A DNA stretch of 64,000 bases from JABMMZ01 sp964438995. Lineage in GTDB: Bacteria > Bacteroidota > Bacteroidia > NS11-12g > UBA955. The DNA is taken from assembly GCA_964438995.1 (NCBI GenBank), contig CAYTMQ010000007.1:140980-204979 (forward strand), written 5' to 3'. The notes under the pieces are model-generated. The model was given only the letters and a program-made list of their open reading frames with translations, searched no databases and had not been told where the DNA came from. Below are positions 7,813 to 15,598 of the stretch, in pieces. The first letter of the stretch is position 1; every line of letters begins with the position of its first letter. A program made the position numbers and the translations under genes.

Positions 7813-8577
7813 ATGAATAAGTACCTCTATCAATTGTCTTTCCTAGCTGTTACTGTTTGTGTAGTTTTCACTTCTTGTAAGAAAGAAACTACAACAGATT
7901 CAAGTAATAACAACAATACTACAACTGTCTATTCTAAAATTTATGGTGCCATTAGCATATCTAATGATGGGACCTATGTGACAATAAAAACCAATGGTAT
8001 GCCAGATCATAAAAGTCCGTATTTTCCTACTTCCAACACACTTTATGAAGCTTATAGTGGTACTACTTTTAGTGGTTATACATTTGCTAAAAATCCTAAT
8101 ACCATTGCTTCTCAATCTCTAACATTTAAAATTCCAGTCAATCCTAGTGTTGCGACCAATCATGCTGCCACACCATTAGGACCAATAGGTATCGCCATAA
8201 ACGGGGTGCCTCTGTACAATCAATATGCTGGTCCAAACAATCAAGCTTTAGCTGGTGAAATAGCAAGCTTCGATAAATACTATGGACATCCTCAACAAAC
8301 TGGTCAATATCACTACCACGTCGAACCATTATATCTCACCACTGTTAAATCGATTAAATCTGGTTTGATGGGCTTTTTATTGGATGGATTCCCAGTGTAT
8401 GGTCCTCAAGAAGAAAATGGTAATACTGTTAGCAGTGCCGACCTAGATGCCTATCATGGTCATACCCACGCGACTGTTGATTTTCCGAATGGTATCTATC
8501 ATTATCACTTTACGGCTGATGCTCCTTACCTTAATGGAAATGGATTTTATGGCACCCCAGGCACGGTTACCCAATAA
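7813..8577 (+). CDS. YHYH-domain lipoprotein
   Basis: 254 residues with a lipoprotein signal (VVFTSCKK, Cys22) and a Ser/Asn/Thr linker. The mature part has the paired motifs that name the YHYH family: GQYHYHVEP (YHYH at 166-169) and 'GIYHYHFTADAPYLNGNGFYG' (YHYH at 229-232), plus DAYHGHTHAT between them. The function of the family is not established. The dense His/Tyr clusters suggest metal binding, and the overlapping downstream genes include a SCO copper protein, so a periplasmic copper-related role is a reasonable inference. Its stop overlaps the next start by one base (TAATG). Confidence 0.87.
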   Translation: MNKYLYQLSFLAVTVCVVFTSCKKETTTDSSNNNNTTTVYSKIYGAISISNDGTYVTIKTNGMPDHKSPYFPTSNTLYEAYSGTTFSGYTFAKNPNTIASQSLTFKIPVNPSVATNHAATPLGPIGIAINGVPLYNQYAGPNNQALAGEIASFDKYYGHPQQTGQYHYHVEPLYLTTVKSIKSGLMGFLLDGFPVYGPQEENGNTVSSADLDAYHGHTHATVDFPNGIYHYHFTADAPYLNGNGFYGTPGTVTQ

Positions 8578-9170
8578 TGACTTTCGGTAAAGTTGTATGC
8601 GTATTAATGTTGTTGAGTGCCTGTCATTCTTCACCCAACGACTATAATTCAAAGTTAATAGCAACTCCAAATGTCTATTTGAAATTGAATAGTGATTTAA
8701 TTAGCAGAAGTGGTGATACCATTTACCGTCATGGTCAATTGTATTCTGGTTTTTTGTTTCAAACATTTGCCAATTCTAACGATACTGAAATTTTACTGGC
8801 TTATAGCAATGGACTTCAAAGCGGGTGTCAAAAAAAATGGTATTCAAAGGGCGTATTGATGGAGTCGAGGTATTACGTCAATGGGAAAAAACACGATCAG
8901 CAACTTGCCTACTGGGAAAATGGTCATAAGAAATTTGAATTCAATGCTATTGACGATGCCTACGAAGGCGAATTAAAAGAATGGAACATCGAGGGGGATT
9001 TGATTCATCTCGCACATTTTAAAAATGGACAAGAAGAGGGGGTTCAAAAACTGTTTTATGACAACGGAAAAATAAGGGCAAATTACGTGATAAAAAACGG
9101 CAGACGCTATGGGTTATTAGGAACAAAAAATTGCAGAAATGTATCGGATAGTATTTTTAATGTTAAGTAG
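8577..9170 (+). CDS. YwqK/MORN-type repeat lipoprotein
   Basis: 197 residues; lipoprotein signal (MLLSAC). Repeated short segments built around 'YSNG..GxxKxWYxxGxLxxxxxYxNGKKHDxQxxYWxNGxKK' and 'FKNGQEEGVQKLFYDNGKIRANY' are the YwqK/MORN pattern, about five units. These are beta-hairpin repeat proteins without a defined enzymatic role; the old label 'toxin-antitoxin component YwqK' is not supported by anything here. It overlaps the YHYH gene by 1 nt and the SCO gene by 32 nt, so translational coupling is likely. Confidence 0.8.
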   Translation: MTFGKVVCVLMLLSACHSSPNDYNSKLIATPNVYLKLNSDLISRSGDTIYRHGQLYSGFLFQTFANSNDTEILLAYSNGLQSGCQKKWYSKGVLMESRYYVNGKKHDQQLAYWENGHKKFEFNAIDDAYEGELKEWNIEGDLIHLAHFKNGQEEGVQKLFYDNGKIRANYVIKNGRRYGLLGTKNCRNVSDSIFNVK

Positions 9171-9777
9171 TTTGTTGTTTGGTTGTCAACAACAAAAAGA
9201 AGTAGAATCCTTGCCTTACTACAATGAGCCTACATTCTCGCCAATATTCAATCTCCAGCCATCTGAGGCTGCCAAACAAATAACACATACCATTGGCGAT
9301 TTTTCGTTTCTTAATCAAGATAGCTTAATTATCAATCAGCAATTTATTCAAGGTAAAATACACATCGCCAATTTTATTTTTACAACATGTGGCAGCATTT
9401 GTCCGGTAATGACCAAGCATCTTAAAATGGTGAGTGACAGTATTGGGCAACACAAAGATTTGGTATTGATGTCGTATTCTGTAACACCATGGATAGATCA
9501 ACCACATGTCTTAAAGCAATATCAAAAATTAAACAAGATTACCAATCCAAATTGGCAATTTTTAACAGGTAACAAAGCTGACATTTACAACCTTGCAAGA
9601 CAATCGTATTTTGCTGAAGAAGATATCGGCTTTAGCAAAGACAGCACAGAATTCTTGCACACAGAACATTTTATTTTGGTAGATAAAACCAAACGCATTA
9701 GAGGTATTTACAATGGTACTTTGCAATTGGAAATGTTGCAATTGATTGAAGATGTAAAAACTTTGGAACGGGAATAA
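9139..9777 (+). CDS. SCO1/SenC family copper chaperone (lipoprotein)
   Basis: 212 residues with a lipobox (SLLFGC, Cys16) and a thioredoxin-like SCO domain. The copper-binding CxxxC is present (FTTCGSICP, Cys84 and Cys88), with the distal histidine in 'LHTEHFILVDK' (His177). SCO proteins deliver copper to, or maintain thiols of, the CuA centre of cytochrome oxidase and related enzymes. The start at ATG 9139 overlaps the upstream gene by 32 nt in another frame and gives a complete signal. Third gene of the YHYH-YwqK-SCO unit. Confidence 0.92.
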   Translation: MYRIVFLMLSSLLFGCQQQKEVESLPYYNEPTFSPIFNLQPSEAAKQITHTIGDFSFLNQDSLIINQQFIQGKIHIANFIFTTCGSICPVMTKHLKMVSDSIGQHKDLVLMSYSVTPWIDQPHVLKQYQKLNKITNPNWQFLTGNKADIYNLARQSYFAEEDIGFSKDSTEFLHTEHFILVDKTKRIRGIYNGTLQLEMLQLIEDVKTLERE

Positions 9778-9787
9778 TTGCGTTAAA

Positions 9788-9905
9788 TGTTGAGGGCATG
9801 GCCTCGATTTACGAAAACCCAGGCCTCATATTTTTTTCAAAAATATTCAACCTGGGCTAATATCTTGTCTATGACAAGAAGCTACTCTTTAGCTCGTTGT
9901 GATGG
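9788..9905. repeat. Cluster of short hairpins
   Basis: Several small palindromes follow each other: gagggcatggcctc (about 9792-9805, same core as the dispersed family) followed by tcgatttacgaaaa, cttgtc-tat-gacaag (9864-9878, perfect 6-bp stem) and agcta-ctctt-tagct (9880-9894). There is no gene in 9778-10240; ORFs there only follow the repeats. Confidence 0.7.
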
Positions 9906-9925
9906 TGTTTATAAAATATTATTTT

Positions 9926-10082
9926 GTCGAGGGCATGCCCGTCGACCTACATAAACATAAACCATCTCCTTTGTGTATTCTCTGCGAACTTTGTGGCATT
10001 GTGGTTTTATATATTGTCTTGGGCGCAGCCCTTCAACCTACAAGAAAGATATCCTGTATCGCGGATACGAGGTTACATTAAT
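9926..10082. repeat. Dispersed palindromic repeat, copy 1
   Basis: About 155 bp that recurs almost unchanged at 63836-63990, with only a handful of differences. It contains three hairpin modules: gtcgagggcatgccc-gtcgac (one extra g compared with the other copy), gggc-gca-gccc, and gtatc-gcg-gatac. Each is followed by a c/gttaca- or cctaca-like trailer ending in aa. A further small hairpin gctg-gcgt-cagc follows at 10083-10094. Confidence 0.93.
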
Positions 10083-10225
10083 GCTGGCGTCAGCCCACTA
10101 TTTCCTAAATCCTAACGCCTATTCCCTTTTTTGACTTCCCGCAACCCTTGTTCGATACCTCACAACGGCGCGGGATGTCCGCTTCGCTCCCATTTGACTT
10201 TTGACTTTTTGTCTTGCGTTAGCCC

Positions 10226-10253
10226 CCTAAATCCTAAATCCTAATTCCTAAAT
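10226..10253. repeat. Heptamer tandem repeat overlapping a gene end
   Basis: Four units of cctaaat (third unit cctaatt). On the minus strand the repeat reads ggatttaggaattag and supplies the last four codons (GFRN) and the stop codon of the glycosyltransferase gene that ends at 10241. Confidence 0.85.
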
Positions 10254-11464
10254 CCCCTTTTTGGCATGCAAACCATCACCATCCCAATCAAATACAATGA
10301 TGCGATGAATTTTGGATGGAATATGAGGGTGCCATAATTGTTCAATTGTAAATATTTACAGATGGATTCTAAACTCAATGCATATGCCAAACTGATGAGC
10401 ACCCATTGCGCGTATTGTTTGTATCTAAATGCGAGAAGTGTAGAAAATACTATAGCTGGATGCACATAGCGCTCGTGCATTTGTGTGTTGAAAAAGAAAA
10501 ATACCATCACTACTAATAGCATCGCTTTTAACCATTGTACGGTTTCTATATTCTGCGCATTCTTATTGCGCAGTTTCTGAATGGTCGATTTTAAAATTGG
10601 AATACATATAAAAGCAGAAGCAATTAGAAACAACAACAATCCAAATTGTTTGTGGGTCATGCCAAATATAAAATTGGTGTTGTCTTTCACAAACATCAAA
10701 TCGCCATTCATAATCAAGTACCAGAAATTAAACGCATTCATGCTGATGGATTTGTAATAGTCTACTGACCCAAAAATTACATCGCCAATATTGGCCACAA
10801 CGCCTGCTTTGATAAATGGAATAAGTATGATGGTTTGAGTTAAAACCATTCCAAGACATCCCCAAATTACACCCTTCCAATTGAATCGGTACAACCACAT
10901 CATGCCTAGTATAGGCAAGAAAATAATGCCTTGAAGTTTGAAATTTAATGCCAAAAGATAACACACCATCGACCAGCTGATGCGCCCTTTGTCAGCAAAC
11001 ACAAATGCAGCCAATATAAAGAAGGTTAAAATGCCATCAACTTGATTCCAATAATATGTGTTGTATAAAAAGCCAACATTGATTAAAGCAAATACCACAT
11101 ATTGCCATGGACGTTTGCTGTCTTTTACATAAGATGCGATAATGATGGCGGAAGCAACATCAAACAACAATGTGACAACTTTTAAGGTATAAATGTATGG
11201 AAATATTTTTTCTGTACCTACAAGCCAGCCGTAGGCCCTTAGGACATACAAATACAATGGTAAATAATTTACAGTACTGCCTTCTGTATAGGCAGAGGCA
11301 ATACCCTGACTGTTCATACGTGTCGCCCACATACCCCAACACGCACAGTCCCACGCATGACCAAAATTTGGCATACATACCACCAACACAACATAAGCAA
11401 TTAGTCCTGCTAGTAAAAGTGTGCGATTAGTTTTTATGGCCAGTAATAACGACTGTTTTAGCAT
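10241..11464 (-). CDS. GT-C-fold polytopic glycosyltransferase-like membrane protein
   Basis: 407 residues, hydrophobic throughout with about ten predicted membrane helices. An acidic residue after the first helix (GHAWDCACWGMWA, Asp39), 'NTYYWNQVDG' and a C-terminal 'NTQMHERYVHPA' are typical of lipid-linked-sugar GT-C transferases (GT39/GT87/ALG6-like). Likely role: transfer of a sugar from a polyprenyl-phosphate donor on the outer face of the inner membrane; substrate unknown. The start overlaps the end of the upstream GT39-like gene by 38 nt in another frame. The C-terminus and stop are formed by a heptamer repeat, so the original end may have been altered. Confidence 0.75.
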   Translation of the reverse strand: MLKQSLLLAIKTNRTLLLAGLIAYVVLVVCMPNFGHAWDCACWGMWATRMNSQGIASAYTEGSTVNYLPLYLYVLRAYGWLVGTEKIFPYIYTLKVVTLLFDVASAIIIASYVKDSKRPWQYVVFALINVGFLYNTYYWNQVDGILTFFILAAFVFADKGRISWSMVCYLLALNFKLQGIIFLPILGMMWLYRFNWKGVIWGCLGMVLTQTIILIPFIKAGVVANIGDVIFGSVDYYKSISMNAFNFWYLIMNGDLMFVKDNTNFIFGMTHKQFGLLLFLIASAFICIPILKSTIQKLRNKNAQNIETVQWLKAMLLVVMVFFFFNTQMHERYVHPAIVFSTLLAFRYKQYAQWVLISLAYALSLESICKYLQLNNYGTLIFHPKFIASLYLIGMVMVCMPKRGFRN

Positions 11465-12839
11465 TCTCTGTTTGCTTAATGGTATTGAATTCGTAGCGCA
11501 AAGGTAAGCTGTCTTTGTATAGGTTGCCCATTAATACTGTATCTCCTTTCTGAAGTGCTCTAAATTGACCTCTGCTGATTTCAGGGTGTTGTTTGGTGTA
11601 GAAATAAAATTCAGCATCGTACCAATTGGCTATGTATTTTGCTTTCTGATGTTTTGGATGGGCTTTCATCATTTCACTTAATTCATAATGTCCCAAATCC
11701 AATAAAAGTCCTTGTCTCTCTACAATGAAGTTGTATTTGTTGATGATCGGTATCGCTATACCAATGCATACTAGAAGAGTTGAAATAGTTGCTACTACTG
11801 GGTTTTTAATGGTTTTGAACAATTGCGAAATACCCAAAGCGATGACTATGGCAACCAATGATAAATAGGGCATATCGTACCAATGGATACGCGTTTTTGC
11901 TAAACTTAAAAAGGTGATATATCCTAACAAAAACAAACTAAAATAGATGCCGTTTCTGTCTTTTTTTACAAATAGAAGTACCATTGAAGGCACCAATAAC
12001 CATATCCATAAACTGAATCTAAAGTCAAATAAGTTGACTATATAATAGTGCCATTCAGAGGTATGACCTTCTAATGCTTTTGAAAATCTGCCGTGAAAAT
12101 CGTTGTTCCAAATGGCTTGCAAATAGCCAGGTTCTAGAATCTCTCTTATGCCTGTAAACAAAATAAAAGGGGCAAATGATAAGGCTATTGCAATTGAGAT
12201 GGTTTTCAAACTTGAATAGTGTTTGAAATATAGAAGTATAGCAATGTATACTGGAATTGGAATCAATCCCGCTGCACTTTTACATAAAATAGCGAGACTT
12301 TGAAAAATGGTAAAACCCAATAATGATTTAGGGTTATTGTCGACCACATACGATCTGAAATACAAAATGGCAGCCAATACAAAAGCACTTAGCAAGGCAT
12401 CGTAGTCGCCTGTCATACTGCCGTGTAGTTGAATAAAGCCACCAGAGGTAGCCAATAACAAGGTGCCAAATACACTAACATAAATGCGACTTGTAATGAT
12501 GTAGACGATATAAAATACGGCAAAGAAACAGGCCAATGCCGCCAATGCTGAAGGCAGTCTTATCGACCATTCATTCAATCCAAAGACTTTGATAGCTCCA
12601 ACTTGAAACCACAGCAATAAAGGTGGCTTGGTGTTGTATAAATCGGGTTGGTTTTCAAACGTACTGATGATGAAACTGTTGCTTTGAGACATCTCTGCAG
12701 CATTAACAGCCAAACGAGATTCATCCCATTGTATAATGGGTAATTCGCCTAAGCGATAAAACTGAATAAATAAAACGTAAAGTGCAGCAATTGCTACGGT
12801 TGAATACTGAGTTATTCTATGCTCAAAAAATCGTTTCAA
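11427..12839 (-). CDS. GT39/ArnT-like glycosyltransferase
   Basis: 470 residues, about eleven membrane helices. 'QWDESRLAVNAAEM' (Asp39-Glu40) after the first helix and 'YNTKPPLLLW' (about 68-77) are hallmarks of the PMT/ArnT family, which transfers sugars from polyprenyl-phosphate to protein or lipid A. The acceptor cannot be read from sequence. No in-frame ATG is available near the N-terminus; TTG at 12839 lies one base after the cphA stop and gives a full first helix, so I take it as the start. Genes run cphA, this gene, then a second GT-C-like gene. Confidence 0.82.
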   Translation of the reverse strand: MKRFFEHRITQYSTVAIAALYVLFIQFYRLGELPIIQWDESRLAVNAAEMSQSNSFIISTFENQPDLYNTKPPLLLWFQVGAIKVFGLNEWSIRLPSALAALACFFAVFYIVYIITSRIYVSVFGTLLLATSGGFIQLHGSMTGDYDALLSAFVLAAILYFRSYVVDNNPKSLLGFTIFQSLAILCKSAAGLIPIPVYIAILLYFKHYSSLKTISIAIALSFAPFILFTGIREILEPGYLQAIWNNDFHGRFSKALEGHTSEWHYYIVNLFDFRFSLWIWLLVPSMVLLFVKKDRNGIYFSLFLLGYITFLSLAKTRIHWYDMPYLSLVAIVIALGISQLFKTIKNPVVATISTLLVCIGIAIPIINKYNFIVERQGLLLDLGHYELSEMMKAHPKHQKAKYIANWYDAEFYFYTKQHPEISRGQFRALQKGDTVLMGNLYKDSLPLRYEFNTIKQTENAKTVVITGHKN

Positions 12840-12840
12840 T

Positions 12841-15474
12841 CTAGGCTTTTAAATGTAACTGACCAGTTTCTTCCTTCGCTTTAAGCTCCATGATTTGCTC
12901 TAATGCATCCGGAATAACATCGCTACAAATAACGATAAAAGAATCCATTTCTGCATTTTGAATGGCGTAATCAATCGCTTCTCTTTCAGCTGGAATAATG
13001 GTGATTTTTTTATTAGGGTCGATATTCTTAATGCCTTTTACCATTAAGTCGATGATTTCGTTTTCTGTACGTCCTCTTAAATTGCGGTCTTGACGGATGA
13101 CAACCTCGTCAAATATTCTCGCAGCTTCTTCGCCTAGTGAAATGGTGTCCTCATCTCTTCTGTCACCAACACCAGCAATGATACCAACCTTTTTGCCTGT
13201 TTCTGTTTTAGCCAAAAATTTGCCAATGGCAATCAATCCTGCAGTATTGTGGGCATAATCAACCATCACACTGAAATGTTTAAAGTTGAATAAGTTCATC
13301 CTTCCAGGCGTTTGAGCAGGAGATGGGATAAAGGTTTGCAATCCAGATTTGATATCTTCAATTTTGAAGTTTCTTAAGTATGATGCCAATACAACTGGTA
13401 AGCAGTTAGCGATATTGAATTCTGCTCTACCACCAAATGTCATTGGAATATTCGTAACTTTTTCTACGCGAATTTTCCATGTGCCTTTCATGATGGTGAC
13501 ATATCCATTTTCATATACTGCGGCTAGTCCACCTTTTTTACAATGGTCTACAATGCGCTGATTGGTTTCGTCCATGCTAAACAAAGCCAGCTTACATTGA
13601 ATGCTGTCTTTCATCTTGTATACTAAGTCGTCATCGGCATTTAAAATGGCATGACCCTCTGGGAAAACAGATTCAACAACAACAGATTTTACTCTAGCCA
13701 ACTGGTCTAAAGTATCTATGCCTTGCAAGCCTAAATGATCTGCAGCAATGTTCGTGATGATGCCTATATCGCAATTGTGAAAGCCTAAACCAGCTCTTAA
13801 AATACCCCCTCTGGCGCATTCTAAAACAGCAAAATCAACAGTAGGGTCTTTCAATACAAACTCTGCTGAAATCGGTCCAGTACAATCACCTCTCATCATC
13901 ATTTCATTTTGAATGTAAACTCCATCGGTAGTTGTATAACCTACTTTATAGCCCACTTGTTTACAGATATGAGCCATCAAACGGGTGGTGGTAGTTTTAC
14001 CATTTGTACCTGATATGGCGATGATAGGAATCCTTGCACTAGTGCCAGTTGGATACAACATGTCTATTACAGGTTCTGCAACGTTTCTTGGGATACCAAC
14101 AGTTGGTTCTAAGTGCATTCTAAATCCTGGAGCAGCATTTACTTCTAAAACAGCACCTCCATTTTCGGTGATAGGTACACTGAGGTCAGGTGTCATGATG
14201 TCAATACCACAAATATCCAATCCAATAATTCTGGCGATACGTTCGCACATAAAAATGTTGCTAGGATGTACATGGTCGGTAACATCTTCGGCGGTTCCTC
14301 CTGTACTAATATTTGCTGTTGGTTTCAACAACAGTTCATAGTCTTTTGGTAAAACAGTTTCTAGAGTAAATCCTTTGTCTTCTAATATCTGATTGGTAAA
14401 ATGATCTACTTTGATGGCAGTTAAAACTTTTTCGTGACCATAGCCTCTGCGAGGGTCTGAATTAACAATGTCAATCAGTTCTTGAATGTTGTGTTTGCCA
14501 TCACCAATTACACAAGCTGGAGTGCGTTTTGCGGCAGCAACAAATTTGTAATTGATCACCAATACACGGTGGTCGTATCCAGTGATGAATTTTTCAACGA
14601 TTACAGATCTTGAATAGTGTTTGGCAGCATCAAATCCGATTTTTAAATCTTCCCAGTTGGTCATATTTGTAGTTGCTCCTTTGCCATGATTGCCATTAAT
14701 TGGCTTTGTAACCAAAGGATAACCAATTCTAGAAGCAGCAACTTCTAAATCTTCTAAATCATAACAAATGCGGCCTTTTGGAACAGGAATTTCAGCTGAT
14801 TCTAACAACAGTTTTGTGTCTTCTTTGTCGCATGCAATTTCTACAGCTATGCTGCTTGTAGTGCTTGCAACTGTGGCTTGAATTCTGCGTTGATTGATGC
14901 CGTAACCTAATTGTACAAGCGAACGACCATTCAAACGGATGAATGGAATATTGCGTTTGATGGCTTCTTCAACCAGACTGCCAGTCGATGGTCCAAGTCG
15001 CTCTTCTTCTCTAATTTCTCTTAAGCGCTGAATGTCCTCTTCTAAAGAATACGCTTGGTTGTTGATTAAGGCTTCTGCAATTCTAACACTGGCTTTAGCA
15101 GCGTAAACACCAGCTTTGGCTTCCCAATAATTGAATACAACATTGTATACACCTTTGGTAGATGTTTCTCTGGTGCGACCAAAGCCGCAATTCATGCCTG
15201 CTAATGTTTGAATTTCTAAGGCTATATGTTCTATTACATGTCCCATCCAAGTGCCTTCTTCAACTCTTTGGAAAAATCCTCCTGGTACTCCCGGACTGCA
15301 ACGATGCGCAAACATCGATGGAAACATGATCTTTAATCGTTCTCCAAAACCATCAATCTTATTTGTAGGTCTTTCTTCCATGTCCTCTAGGTCTAAGCGC
15401 ATAACAATTAATTTGTGACGTCTTATACTCCAGTAATTCGGACCATTCATGGTTTTGATATCAATGATTTTCAT
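12841..15474 (-). CDS. cphA: Cyanophycin synthetase
   Basis: 877 residues, the usual length for CphA. Order: N-terminal CphA-specific domain (1-~160), ATP-grasp domain (~215-475, with 'VTKPINGNHGKGATTN' at 255-270 and ENGGAVLEVNAAPGF at 437-451), and a C-terminal Mur-ligase-like domain with P-loop SGTNGKTTTTR (488-498). The enzyme builds multi-L-arginyl-poly-L-aspartate, a cytoplasmic nitrogen and carbon store, from Asp, Arg and ATP. No cyanophycinase (cphB) or isoaspartyl dipeptidase gene is in the window. The next gene starts 1 nt later, a tight operon with glycosyltransferases that have no obvious link to cyanophycin. Confidence 0.95.
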   Translation of the reverse strand: MKIIDIKTMNGPNYWSIRRHKLIVMRLDLEDMEERPTNKIDGFGERLKIMFPSMFAHRCSPGVPGGFFQRVEEGTWMGHVIEHIALEIQTLAGMNCGFGRTRETSTKGVYNVVFNYWEAKAGVYAAKASVRIAEALINNQAYSLEEDIQRLREIREEERLGPSTGSLVEEAIKRNIPFIRLNGRSLVQLGYGINQRRIQATVASTTSSIAVEIACDKEDTKLLLESAEIPVPKGRICYDLEDLEVAASRIGYPLVTKPINGNHGKGATTNMTNWEDLKIGFDAAKHYSRSVIVEKFITGYDHRVLVINYKFVAAAKRTPACVIGDGKHNIQELIDIVNSDPRRGYGHEKVLTAIKVDHFTNQILEDKGFTLETVLPKDYELLLKPTANISTGGTAEDVTDHVHPSNIFMCERIARIIGLDICGIDIMTPDLSVPITENGGAVLEVNAAPGFRMHLEPTVGIPRNVAEPVIDMLYPTGTSARIPIIAISGTNGKTTTTRLMAHICKQVGYKVGYTTTDGVYIQNEMMMRGDCTGPISAEFVLKDPTVDFAVLECARGGILRAGLGFHNCDIGIITNIAADHLGLQGIDTLDQLARVKSVVVESVFPEGHAILNADDDLVYKMKDSIQCKLALFSMDETNQRIVDHCKKGGLAAVYENGYVTIMKGTWKIRVEKVTNIPMTFGGRAEFNIANCLPVVLASYLRNFKIEDIKSGLQTFIPSPAQTPGRMNLFNFKHFSVMVDYAHNTAGLIAIGKFLAKTETGKKVGIIAGVGDRRDEDTISLGEEAARIFDEVVIRQDRNLRGRTENEIIDLMVKGIKNIDPNKKITIIPAEREAIDYAIQNAEMDSFIVICSDVIPDALEQIMELKAKEETGQLHLKA

Positions 15475-15565
15475 ATGCCTTTATTCGTTAACTACTGCAA
15501 TAAAGGAATGTTTTCTCAAATAAACAATAAAGACTCACAATAATTTTAATGAAACCCCATTTTTA

Positions 15566-15598
15566 TTGTAAACTAGCGTCCGCGATGCAGGGCATCCA
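15566..15598 (-). repeat. Diverged fragment of the dispersed palindromic repeat
   Basis: On the minus strand, ggatgccctgcatcgcgga followed by cgctagtttacaataaa aligns with the gtatc-gcg-gatac module of the repeats at 10052-10082 and 63962-63990. It begins at the stop codon of the gene ending at 15599. It also contains gatgc-agg-gcatc, a perfect 5-bp stem. Confidence 0.65.

Noticed and set aside
8577..9170. Toxin-antitoxin module based on the YwqK label
   Set aside because: The protein is a lipoprotein with MORN-like repeats in a SCO operon; nothing suggests an antitoxin.
9899..10115. ORFs of about 60 codons
   Set aside because: They coincide with palindromic repeats, and one reappears at 63775-63990 only because the repeat does.
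13985..14341. 118-codon ORF on the plus strand
   Set aside because: Antisense to the ATP-grasp/Mur region of cphA, which is clearly the coding frame.
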